This document shows positions 1 to 5,427 of a stretch of 8,777 nucleotides of DNA, piece by piece (positions within the stretch are counted from its first letter, which is position 1; each line of letters opens with the position of its first letter). The notes beneath the pieces were generated by a model that had not been told where the DNA came from, did no database searches, and was given only the letters and a program-made list of their open reading frames with translations. Source of the stretch: Alphaproteobacteria bacterium (GTDB taxonomy: Bacteria > Pseudomonadota > Alphaproteobacteria > Caulobacterales > Caulobacteraceae); contig JAHINZ010000215.1 in NCBI GenBank assembly GCA_018895795.1, forward strand, positions 1-8,777, in the 5' to 3' direction. A program made the translations under genes and the position numbers.

Positions 1-204
1 GACAGCCTGATCGGCAAGCTGATCGTCCATGGCCGCGACCGCCAGGAGTGCATCGCGCGCCTGAAGCGTTGCCTGGGCGAGATGGTGGTCGGCGGCATCG
101 AAACCACGATCCCGCTGTTCCAAGACCTGTTGGTGCAGCCCGACATCCTCGCCGGCGACTACGACATCCACTGGCTGGAGCGCTGGATCAAGGCGCAGGG
201 CTAG
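1..204 (+). CDS. accC: Biotin carboxylase of acetyl-CoA carboxylase, C-terminal 67 residues (5' truncated by window)
   Basis: The frame is open from base 1 to TAG at 202-204. It encodes the end of AccC, the ATP-dependent subunit that carboxylates biotin on AccB, the first half-reaction of cytosolic acetyl-CoA carboxylase in fatty acid synthesis. What is visible is the C-terminal biotin carboxylase subdomain. It starts with DSLIGKLIVHGRDR, matching the family's DSMIGKLIVHG segment, continues with RLKRCLGEMVVGGIETTIPL, equivalent to the family's R(A)L.E..V.GI.TTIPL block, and ends with a short acidic/aromatic tail (DIHWLERWIKAQG). The ATP-grasp catalytic region lies upstream, outside the window. 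The stop is 14 nt before the aat start, so the two genes are probably co-transcribed. Adjacency of accB-accC with aat is common in alphaproteobacteria. The other biotin-dependent carboxylases (propionyl-CoA or pyruvate carboxylase) usually continue past this point, so AccC is the best call. Confidence 0.93.
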   Translation, partial: DSLIGKLIVHGRDRQECIARLKRCLGEMVVGGIETTIPLFQDLLVQPDILAGDYDIHWLERWIKAQG

Positions 205-207
205 GAA
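203..207 (+). promoter_or_regulatory. Ribosome binding site of aat
   Basis: AGGAA overlaps the accC stop codon and lies 11 nt before the ATG at 219. The in-frame ORF extends upstream to 48 but would overlap accC by about 150 bp in another frame. This site and the Aat family N-terminus both favour the start at 219. Confidence 0.5.
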
Positions 208-218
208 CGCGGGCGCCG

Positions 219-869
219 ATGGACGCCTTCACGGTCGATGACCTCGTCAGCTGCTATCAGCGCGGCGTCTTTCCGATGGCCGACGCCCGCGAGGATGAGA
301 ACGTCTTCCTGATCGATCCCGAGCAACGGGGGGTGCTGCCGCTGGATCGCGTGCACATCCCCCGTCGCCTCGCTCGCACGGTGCGTTCGGGCGCCTTCGA
401 GGTCCGCATAGACAGCGCCTTCGACGCCGTTATCGAAGCCTGCGCGGCCGCCAAGCCCGGACGCCTGGAAACCTGGATCAACGCCCCCATCCAACAGCTC
501 TATGGGGAGCTCTTCGCCCGCGGCCTGGCCCATTCCGTCGAGTGTTGGCATGACGGCCGGATGGTCGGCGGCCTGTACGGCGTATCGCTGGGGGCCGCGT
601 TCTTTGGCGAGAGCATGTTTTCCACCCAGCGCGACGCCAGCAAGGCGGCTCTGGCGCATCTGGTGGCGCGCCTGCGGGTGGGAGGCTATCGGCTGCTGGA
701 CACCCAGTTCATCACCGATCACCTGTTGCAGTTCGGCGTCATCGAGATCCCGCGCGCCGACTATCGTCGTCGCCTGGCGCGAGCCTTGAACGCCCAGGCC
801 GACTTCTACGGTTTTCCGGCCGCCGCGACAGGCGCGGACGTCTTGCAGGCGATCAACCAGGCGTCATAG
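219..869 (+). CDS. aat: Leucyl/phenylalanyl-tRNA--protein transferase (Aat)
   Basis: A 216-residue cytosolic enzyme that moves Leu or Phe from aminoacyl-tRNA onto proteins with N-terminal Arg or Lys, creating an N-degron read by ClpS/ClpAP. Family hallmarks are visible in order: YQRGVFPM (residues 13-20), HIPRRLARTVRSG (46-58), ETWIN (84-88), LAHSVECW (103-110), GGLYGVSLGAAFFGESMFS (117-135) and LLDTQFITDHLLQFG (159-173), then IPRADY. Glu131 in GESMF and Gln163 in DTQF correspond to the catalytic Glu156 and Gln188 of E. coli Aat, so the enzyme should be active. The usual N-terminal FP...L.ALGGDL segment of the E. coli protein is missing. The protein starts directly at the DLV.CYQRG helix, as is typical of alphaproteobacterial Aat. 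It follows accC by 14 nt. Its last 64 bp overlap the 3' end of the convergent DUF2155 gene. Confidence 0.95.
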   Translation: MDAFTVDDLVSCYQRGVFPMADAREDENVFLIDPEQRGVLPLDRVHIPRRLARTVRSGAFEVRIDSAFDAVIEACAAAKPGRLETWINAPIQQLYGELFARGLAHSVECWHDGRMVGGLYGVSLGAAFFGESMFSTQRDASKAALAHLVARLRVGGYRLLDTQFITDHLLQFGVIEIPRADYRRRLARALNAQADFYGFPAAATGADVLQAINQAS

Positions 870-1417
870 ACCGGATGCTCCAGCGGGTTCATGCCCGGGG
901 AGTTGGCGTACATCCAACCCTTGTAGACTTGGCGACCCGGAGGGGCGACCCGACCGGCGACCGCCTTGGGCTGGGTGTCGACCACGACATAGGCCGTGGA
1001 TTCGGGCGCGACCTCGTCGGCGGTCGAGGTCTCGCAAGCCCGGACAGTGAAGATCAAGGTCTTGTAGCGAATGGGCTGACCGACCGGCGCTTCGAAACGC
1101 ATGGTTTCGGTGGTGACCTTGTCGAGCGCCTGGATGATGGCCACGGACGATCGCTGGCGCTTCAAAGGTTCGGCGGGCGCGGCCGGCGTGGCGGCCGCCT
1201 TGACCGGCGCGGCGACCTTGGGAGCGGCGTCGACCTGGGGTTCCGCCTGGGGCGCGGGCGTCGCCACCCGAGGGGCCGGGGCGACCGGAGTCGGGGCCTC
1301 GATCGCCGTCGGCGCTTGCGGCGCGACCGGAGCCGAGGACTGCCGCGCGGCCGCCGCGCCGACCAAGGTCAGGCTGGCGGCCAGCACCGAGGCGCTGAGG
1401 ATCGCTCCGCGACGCAT
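806..1417 (-). CDS. Exported DUF2155 domain-containing protein
   Basis: A 203-residue predicted secreted protein of unknown function. The start is the ATG at 1417, because it opens a classical signal peptide: MRRG, then the hydrophobic run AILSASVLAASLTLVGAAAA with a likely cleavage near residue 24-26. The longer frame reaching 1615 would lie inside the upstream gene. Residues about 27-85 are a Pro/Ala-rich, probably disordered linker. Residues about 92-192 are the DUF2155 domain: AIIQALDKVTTETMRFEAPV, RYKTLIFTVRACET (Cys128), AYVVVDTQP, VYKGWMYANSPGMNPLEHPV and YDAWLIACK (Cys191). The two cysteines could form a disulfide in the periplasm. It lies 5 nt after the NDUFA12 gene and is almost certainly co-transcribed with it; GGAATAGG at the end of that gene is the probable RBS. 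The same adjacency occurs in many alphaproteobacteria, but I know of no established function for the family. The 3' end runs 64 bp antisense into aat. Confidence 0.9.
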   Translation of the reverse strand: MRRGAILSASVLAASLTLVGAAAARQSSAPVAPQAPTAIEAPTPVAPAPRVATPAPQAEPQVDAAPKVAAPVKAAATPAAPAEPLKRQRSSVAIIQALDKVTTETMRFEAPVGQPIRYKTLIFTVRACETSTADEVAPESTAYVVVDTQPKAVAGRVAPPGRQVYKGWMYANSPGMNPLEHPVYDAWLIACKTSAPVAAAGKP

Positions 1418-1422
1418 CAGAC

Positions 1423-1818
1423 CTATTCCGGCTTCCAGGGCTGATAGTCGCTGGTGGCCACGGCGCGCTCGCCGCCCCGCGCGATCGAACCCTTGGGACG
1501 CCAAGCGTGAACGGTGCCGGTCAGATTGGGAAGGTGATCCTTTTCCCACGACCGGCGCAGCAGGGGCGCGGTGGTCGGCGGTTCGTCCAGCGTATAGTGG
1601 AGCCAACCGCTCCACTCCGCCGGAACCTTGGAGGCTTCGGCATAGCCGTCATAAATCACCCAGCGCCGCTTGTGCGCGTCGTAGCTGTCGCTGGCGTCGC
1701 GGGCTTCGAAATACCGATTGCCGTAGTCATCCTTGCCGACCAAGACGCCGCGGCGGCCAATGTGAAACCGCTGACCCAGGGTCGCGCCGTTCCACCACGT
1801 GAAGATCGCTTTCAGCAC
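1423..1818 (-). CDS. NADH:ubiquinone oxidoreductase subunit NDUFA12 family protein
   Basis: A 131-residue homologue of the mitochondrial complex I accessory subunit NDUFA12 (B17.2), which sits on the peripheral arm at the membrane and aids assembly or stability of NADH dehydrogenase. Visible hallmarks are MLKAIFTWWNGATLG (1-15), DYGNRYFEAR (31-40), RRWVIYDGYAEASKVPAEWS (51-70) plus GWLH, and the C-terminal signature WEKDHLPNLTGT (91-102) with WRPKGSI. I chose the GTG at 1818, giving MLKAIFTWW, over an ATG at 1929. Family members begin at this point, and the extra 37 residues look like translated leader. A good minus-strand promoter also lies inside that extension, at 1880-1908. It is the first gene of a unit with the DUF2155 gene and is not linked to a nuo operon in this window. 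The start is the only real uncertainty, since no strong Shine-Dalgarno precedes the GTG. Confidence 0.92.
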   Translation of the reverse strand: MLKAIFTWWNGATLGQRFHIGRRGVLVGKDDYGNRYFEARDASDSYDAHKRRWVIYDGYAEASKVPAEWSGWLHYTLDEPPTTAPLLRRSWEKDHLPNLTGTVHAWRPKGSIARGGERAVATSDYQPWKPE

Positions 1819-1879
1819 TACGTTCGCACCCGAATTTACAAGGACGTCCCCGGCGCGACACGCGCGACGAAGCGCCCGG

Positions 1880-1908
1880 ACTATAGGGCGCTCGACGGGG
1901 AGCGTCCA
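1880..1908 (-). promoter_or_regulatory. Promoter of the NDUFA12-DUF2155 unit
   Basis: On the minus strand, TGGACG (1908-1903) and TATAGT (1885-1880) are separated by exactly 17 nt. They resemble the -35 (TTGACG) and -10 elements of the Caulobacter housekeeping sigma factor. Transcription would start near 1873, giving a leader of roughly 55 nt before the GTG at 1818. The site lies within the longer frame that starts at 1929, which argues against that longer start. Identified by pattern only. Confidence 0.5.
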
Positions 1909-1972
1909 GCGCGAGACCCTCGCGCCCAATTCAACATCTTGTGGATCATACCGACGCAGCCCCCAACATCTA

Positions 1973-2001
1973 TTGAAGGGTGATGGGCGGCGATCTAGAT
2001 T
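1973..2001 (+). promoter_or_regulatory. Promoter of the NrdJ-like gene
   Basis: TTGAAG (1973-1978) and TAGATT (1996-2001) are separated by 17 nt on the plus strand. Initiation near 2008 would leave a leader of about 29 nt, with a partial Shine-Dalgarno GGAA at 2027-2030, 6 nt before the ATG at 2037. The site is divergent from the promoter at 1880-1908. I see no operator-like palindrome or riboswitch in the 218-nt intergenic region; in particular no long structured cobalamin leader fits here. Confidence 0.42.
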
Positions 2002-2036
2002 GGCCGCCTCGGGGCGCCTAAGACGCGGAATCGCTC

Positions 2037-4751
2037 ATGCGCAATCTATCCGGATATGTCGACCTGCCCGTCCAGGCGGAACGGCGCGAACTTGAGCGCA
2101 GCGACACCGTCGTCGAGGTCATGGCCCCGTCGACCTGGACGGATGCGCGCGTCGAGTCCTGGCTGGACTGGGCGGACGGTCCCCTGGATGCTGACGAGCC
2201 GCTGGGCGGCGGCCCCGCGCGCTATGCCGAACGTCTGGCCCAGGCCGGCCTGGCCAAGGGCCTGTTCGCCGACGCCGCCGACGCCGGCGCCTTCCGCGAC
2301 GCCTTGCTCAACACCATGCTCGCGGGACACGCCACGCCCACGGCGGCGAAGCCGGTCCTGGAACACCTGCCGGATATCGCCGAGATCGAATTCAAACAGG
2401 TCGTCGACGGACACCTGGCCCGCCGGCGCAGCCGCCAGCTCGCCGTCAAGGCGGCGGCGCGGCTGGACGCGGCCCTGGCCCAGGTCGGCGACGCGGTGCA
2501 GCGTTGTCACGGCGACGCCAAGGCCTGCGCCGATCCCGCCAAGAACAGCGCCCTGGCCCGCGCCGCGCGCCGGGCCCGAGATCTGGGCGCCGATGATCGC
2601 ATGATCTGCGACGCCATCGCCCTGGCCGGCGCGCCGCGGACCAAGCTGATCGATGGCCGGGACGAAGCCGAGATCGCCATCGTCGCTTCGGGCTCGCGAC
2701 AGACCGTGTCCGCCGGCGATGATGATGCAGCCTTCGCCGCCCAGATGGGCTGGGAAACCAGCGCCTTGACCCTGACCTTCTCCCCCGAGGACGCCGAGGC
2801 GCTCGCCGGGGGCGCGGCGTTCGGCGCGGCGATCGACGCGTCCGCGTTCCAGACTGGCGACGCCTTTGACGTCCAGGGCTTCACCTACGCCGTTCACATC
2901 TGGGCGACGGCCCTTGAGATCGAACGCGGCGACCAGCCGGCCGTGATCGGCCTGGCCGGCGTGGGCGACTGGTTGCTGTCCCAGGGCCTGTCCCTGGCCG
3001 GCGGCGAGGGCCGCGACGCCGCCGCCGCCCTGTGGGCCCTGACCGTGGGCGCGGCGCTCGCCGCCAGCGCCGAAGCGGCCGCCACCCTCGGGATCGACCC
3101 CGTCTTCAAGCAGGACCGTCAGGTCATGCTGCGCAGCCTGGCCGAACGTCGGGTCCGCGCCGCGGCCTTGCGTTCACCCCTGGCCTCGGAAGCCGCCACC
3201 GCGCTCGCCATGGCCCACGGCCTGGCCAAGACGCACGGCCTGCGCTCGAACGGCCTGGTCGCCGCGTTTGACGACCCGGAAGCCGCCTTGCGTCTGGGCG
3301 GCCGGCCGATGGGCTGGGCCGGCGTGGCCTCGCCGGTTGAAACCGTTCAGACGGCCGACGGCCTGCTGCTGCCCGCCTTCAGCGCCGCGGCGTTGCGTTG
3401 TCTTTCCGAGGCGGAGGCTGAGATTGACGCCGCGCGCCGCCACGCCCTCGGTCACGGCACGCTCAGCGACTCCCCGACCATCGATCACGTGACCCTGCAG
3501 GCCTGCGGCTTCACCGCGCACGAGATCGAGCGGGTCGAGGACGCCCTGCGCTCGGCTGGCGGTCTGCGCGAGGCGTTCAAGCCCGCCGTCGTCGGGGCCG
3601 GCTTCCTGACCGACGTGCTGGGCGCGCCGCCGCGCAGCCTCGCGAAGCCAGATTTCGACACCTTGGCCTTCGCCGGCTTTTCCCCGGCCGAGATCCTTGC
3701 GGCCGAACGATACGCCCTGGGCGCCGGCAAGCTGTCCGACTGCGAGGCCCTGCTTCCGGAAGTCCGCGAGATCTTCCTGTCGGTCGAGGCCCCGGCCTTG
3801 GCCGATCGCATGGCCATGATCGCGGCGGTGGAGACCTATGTCTGCCTTCCCAGCCCGGTCGTTCTTCCCCTGGCGTTTGACGCCCGGCCGGTCGATGGCC
3901 TTCGCTTGCAGGCGGCCGCCGCCCGGGCCGGTGTGCGAGCCCTGCGCCTGTGGCGGGCTGATCCGCCGCTCGACTTCCGCCTCGACCTGCCGGAGGAGCC
4001 TGTCGAGCCGGCCCGCCAGCCCCTGCGAGAACAGGTCGTCACCGAGCGCGTCGTCGAGAAGATCGTCGAGCGCGACCGCTCGCGCCGCAAGCTGCCAGAC
4101 CGCCGCAAGGGCTATATCCAGAAGGCGGCCGTGGGCGGCCACAAGGTCTATCTGCACACCGGCGAATACGATGACGGCGAGGTCGGCGAGATCTTCATCG
4201 ACATGCACAAGGAGGGCGCCGCCTTCCGCAGCCTGATGAACAATTTCGCCATCGCCGTGTCCCTGGGCCTGCAACATGGGGTGCCGCTGGACGAGTTCGT
4301 CGAGGCCTTCGTGTTCACGCGATTCGAGCCGGCCGGCCCGGTGACGGGCAATGACTCGATCAAGTCGGCGACCTCGATCCTCGACTACATCTTCCGCGAA
4401 CTGGGTGTGTCGTATCTGGACCGCGACGACCTGGCCAATGCCGACCCGCAGGAGTTCAACGCCGACGGTCTGGGTCATGGCAAGGCCGACGCAGCGGTCG
4501 AAGCCGAGCTGGAGCCCCTGCCCGCCAGCAAGTTCATCTCCAAGGGCTTCTCACGCGGCGCGGCGCCCGACAATCTGGTGTTCCTGCCCTTCGGGGGCCG
4601 CAAGGCCGAGGACGGGCCCCGCGCCATGGGCGGCGCGGCCGATGTCTGCCCGGCCTGCGGCGACATCGCCCTGACCCAACGCGGCGCGATGACGGTGTGC
4701 GACAGTTGTGGCGTACAGTCCCAGCGCTCGGAGCCCGGCGCGGCGACCTGA
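2037..4751 (+). CDS. Degenerate class II (B12-type) ribonucleotide reductase paralog with conserved C-terminal TSCPD domain
   Basis: 904 residues, against about 1,200 for alphaproteobacterial NrdJ. From memory of that family it can be followed in order. VVEVMAPSTW (25-34) matches the N-terminal VEVPESWSQ element. Residues 71-104 match the WGWKGGYF...LAAQMAAPNS part, then about 150 residues are missing. LPDIAEIEFKQVVDGH (111-126) matches HPDIEEFINWKVVEE. DPAKNSALARAARRAR (166-181) matches DPKQNPALKREIRAARK. AFDVQGFTYAVHIW (276-289), GLAGVGDWLLSQGL (305-318) and EGRDAAAALWALTVGAALAA (324-343) follow. ALGHGTLSDSPTIDHVTL (470-487), then REIFLSVEA (577-585), cover the rest of the barrel. The catalytic NPCSE loop, the GQNSNNSVR loop (now ASGSRQTVSAG) and the KTINMP phosphate loop are gone, and there is no cysteine in 201-454. 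In contrast, residues 685-798 (LPDRRKGYIQKAAVGGHKVY onward) match the NrdJ TSCPD region almost residue for residue. A four-cysteine zinc motif (CPAC at 871-874, CDSC at 888-891) remains, without the final redox Cys pair. Predicted catalytically dead; its role is unknown. Confidence 0.8.
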   Translation: MRNLSGYVDLPVQAERRELERSDTVVEVMAPSTWTDARVESWLDWADGPLDADEPLGGGPARYAERLAQAGLAKGLFADAADAGAFRDALLNTMLAGHATPTAAKPVLEHLPDIAEIEFKQVVDGHLARRRSRQLAVKAAARLDAALAQVGDAVQRCHGDAKACADPAKNSALARAARRARDLGADDRMICDAIALAGAPRTKLIDGRDEAEIAIVASGSRQTVSAGDDDAAFAAQMGWETSALTLTFSPEDAEALAGGAAFGAAIDASAFQTGDAFDVQGFTYAVHIWATALEIERGDQPAVIGLAGVGDWLLSQGLSLAGGEGRDAAAALWALTVGAALAASAEAAATLGIDPVFKQDRQVMLRSLAERRVRAAALRSPLASEAATALAMAHGLAKTHGLRSNGLVAAFDDPEAALRLGGRPMGWAGVASPVETVQTADGLLLPAFSAAALRCLSEAEAEIDAARRHALGHGTLSDSPTIDHVTLQACGFTAHEIERVEDALRSAGGLREAFKPAVVGAGFLTDVLGAPPRSLAKPDFDTLAFAGFSPAEILAAERYALGAGKLSDCEALLPEVREIFLSVEAPALADRMAMIAAVETYVCLPSPVVLPLAFDARPVDGLRLQAAAARAGVRALRLWRADPPLDFRLDLPEEPVEPARQPLREQVVTERVVEKIVERDRSRRKLPDRRKGYIQKAAVGGHKVYLHTGEYDDGEVGEIFIDMHKEGAAFRSLMNNFAIAVSLGLQHGVPLDEFVEAFVFTRFEPAGPVTGNDSIKSATSILDYIFRELGVSYLDRDDLANADPQEFNADGLGHGKADAAVEAELEPLPASKFISKGFSRGAAPDNLVFLPFGGRKAEDGPRAMGGAADVCPACGDIALTQRGAMTVCDSCGVQSQRSEPGAAT

Positions 4752-4765
4752 CGATCGCAGATCGT
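4751..4765 (+). other. Short inverted repeat at the end of the NrdJ-like gene
   Basis: ACGATC (4751-4756), loop GCA, GATCGT (4760-4765): a perfect 6-bp stem beginning at the last base of the stop codon. It is followed by TCGTCTGG, not a T-run, so at best it is a weak terminator or an RNA 3'-end stem. The next gene starts only 53 bp further on. Confidence 0.3.
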
Positions 4766-4781
4766 TCGTCTGGCCTTAAGC

Positions 4782-4811
4782 TTGCGGCGTTAGGCTTTTC
4801 GCGCCGATAGT
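4782..4811 (+). promoter_or_regulatory. Possible promoter of the short pentapeptide-repeat gene
   Basis: TTGCGG (4782-4787) and GATAGT (4806-4811) are 18 nt apart in the 67-bp gap between genes. Initiation would fall near 4817-4820, at the first ATG (4819) and upstream of the second (4831). If this promoter is real, translation from 4831, or a nearly leaderless message, is favoured. The match is weak. Confidence 0.28.
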
Positions 4812-4818
4812 CGCCAGG

Positions 4819-5334
4819 ATGCGTCCCACCATGACACCGATCGCCCGCCTCGCCGCCCTGGCGCTCAGCGTCGCCGCCCTGGCGACCGCCGCGCCGGCCT
4901 CCGCCCAGAACCCCAGCCAGATCGCTCGGGTCCGCGGCGGCGCCAGTTGCCCCGGCTGCAACCTTTTCCAGGCCGAGCTGACCAACCTGAACGCCCGAGG
5001 CCTCAATCTGTCCAAGGCTCGCCTGCGTCAGGCCGAGCTGTCGACCGTGGTGATGAACCGCGCCAATTTCAGCGGCGGCGACTTGCGCGACGTCAACGCC
5101 TATGGCGCGGTGTTCGGCGGCGCCCGCTTCGCCCGAGCCGATCTGACCCATGCCAGCTTCGTCGGAACCTATCTGCAAGGCGCCAATTTCGCCGGGGCCA
5201 ATCTGTCCGGGACGAATTTTTCGGGCGCCGAAATGGACCGCGCCACGGGCCTGACCCAGAGCCAGCTGAACCGGGCTTGTGGCGACGATTCCACCCGTTT
5301 GCCGCGTGGGCTTTCTATCCCCGGTTGCCGTTAA
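4819..5334 (+). CDS. Exported pentapeptide-repeat protein, short paralog
   Basis: 171 residues from ATG 4819, or 167 from ATG 4831. The second gives the more standard signal peptide, MTPIARLAALALSVAALATA ending APASAQ with cleavage after ASA or AQ. AGGA at 4816-4819 lies 11 nt before it. After cleavage comes a short lead, then CPGC (Cys44, Cys47) and 19 uninterrupted pentapeptide repeats from residue 49 to 143 (for example LFQAE, LSKAR, FARAD, LQGAN, FAGAN, FSGAE). These form a right-handed quadrilateral beta-helix of nearly five coils. The C-terminal cap GLTQSQLNRACGDDSTRLPR continues to Cys170, giving a C-x15-C pair (Cys154, Cys170). Repeat proteins of this fold serve as scaffolds or, in the Qnr/MfpA group, as DNA mimics. 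Export to the periplasm argues against a gyrase role. It is followed 93 bp later by a longer paralog with the same cap and cysteine spacing. Function not assigned. Confidence 0.87.
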   Translation: MRPTMTPIARLAALALSVAALATAAPASAQNPSQIARVRGGASCPGCNLFQAELTNLNARGLNLSKARLRQAELSTVVMNRANFSGGDLRDVNAYGAVFGGARFARADLTHASFVGTYLQGANFAGANLSGTNFSGAEMDRATGLTQSQLNRACGDDSTRLPRGLSIPGCR

Positions 5335-5358
5335 ATCCCCGTCATTACCGCGATTTAA
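5331..5358. other. Inverted repeat TTAAATC / GATTTAA spanning the stop codon
   Basis: Perfect 7-bp arms at 5331-5337 and 5352-5358 with a 14-nt spacer. The first arm contains the TAA stop of the short pentapeptide gene. AT-rich arms in such GC-rich DNA stand out and could be a protein-binding site for the next gene or a weak 3' stem. A second stem, GCCCCG (5364-5369) / CGGGGC (5377-5382), follows at once. Neither has a T-tract, so neither is a convincing intrinsic terminator. Confidence 0.3.
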
Positions 5359-5414
5359 GTGGCGCCCCGAGCCTCGCGGGGCCAAATCGTAGGCTAGACA
5401 GCCGCGTTGTGGCT

Positions 5415-5421
5415 GGAGGAG
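5415..5421 (+). promoter_or_regulatory. Strong ribosome binding site fixing the start of the long pentapeptide gene
   Basis: GGAGGAG lies 6 nt before the ATG at 5428, close to ideal. The frame can be read back to a TTG at 5407, but that would put this site inside the coding region. The site therefore decides for 5428. Confidence 0.75.
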
Positions 5422-5427
5422 ATCTTG

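Noticed and set aside
201..722. Long minus-strand frame opposite aat
   Set aside because: It is antisense to a clear Aat with intact catalytic motifs. The product has no family character, and open antisense frames are expected at this GC content.
3174..4478. 434-codon minus-strand frame opposite the NrdJ-like gene
   Set aside because: The plus-strand frame has recognisable NrdJ homology throughout. The antisense product is low-complexity (Gly/Arg/Gln-rich) and has no start signal.
4776..4794. Possible CtrA site (TTAA ... TTAG)
   Set aside because: The spacing is 10 nt instead of the 7 nt of TTAA-N7-TTAA. Other TTAA pairs (5331/5355, 8580-8595) also have the wrong spacing.
4819..5334. Qnr/MfpA-type gyrase-protecting pentapeptide protein
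   Set aside because: A clear signal peptide predicts export, and the CxxC and cap motifs belong to a different, secreted pentapeptide group.
4534..5385. Minus-strand frame with five-residue periodicity (GQIG/GEIG-like)
   Set aside because: The periodicity is the mirror of the plus-strand pentapeptide repeats caused by palindromic GGCGCC codon pairs. It has no signal peptide and no RBS.
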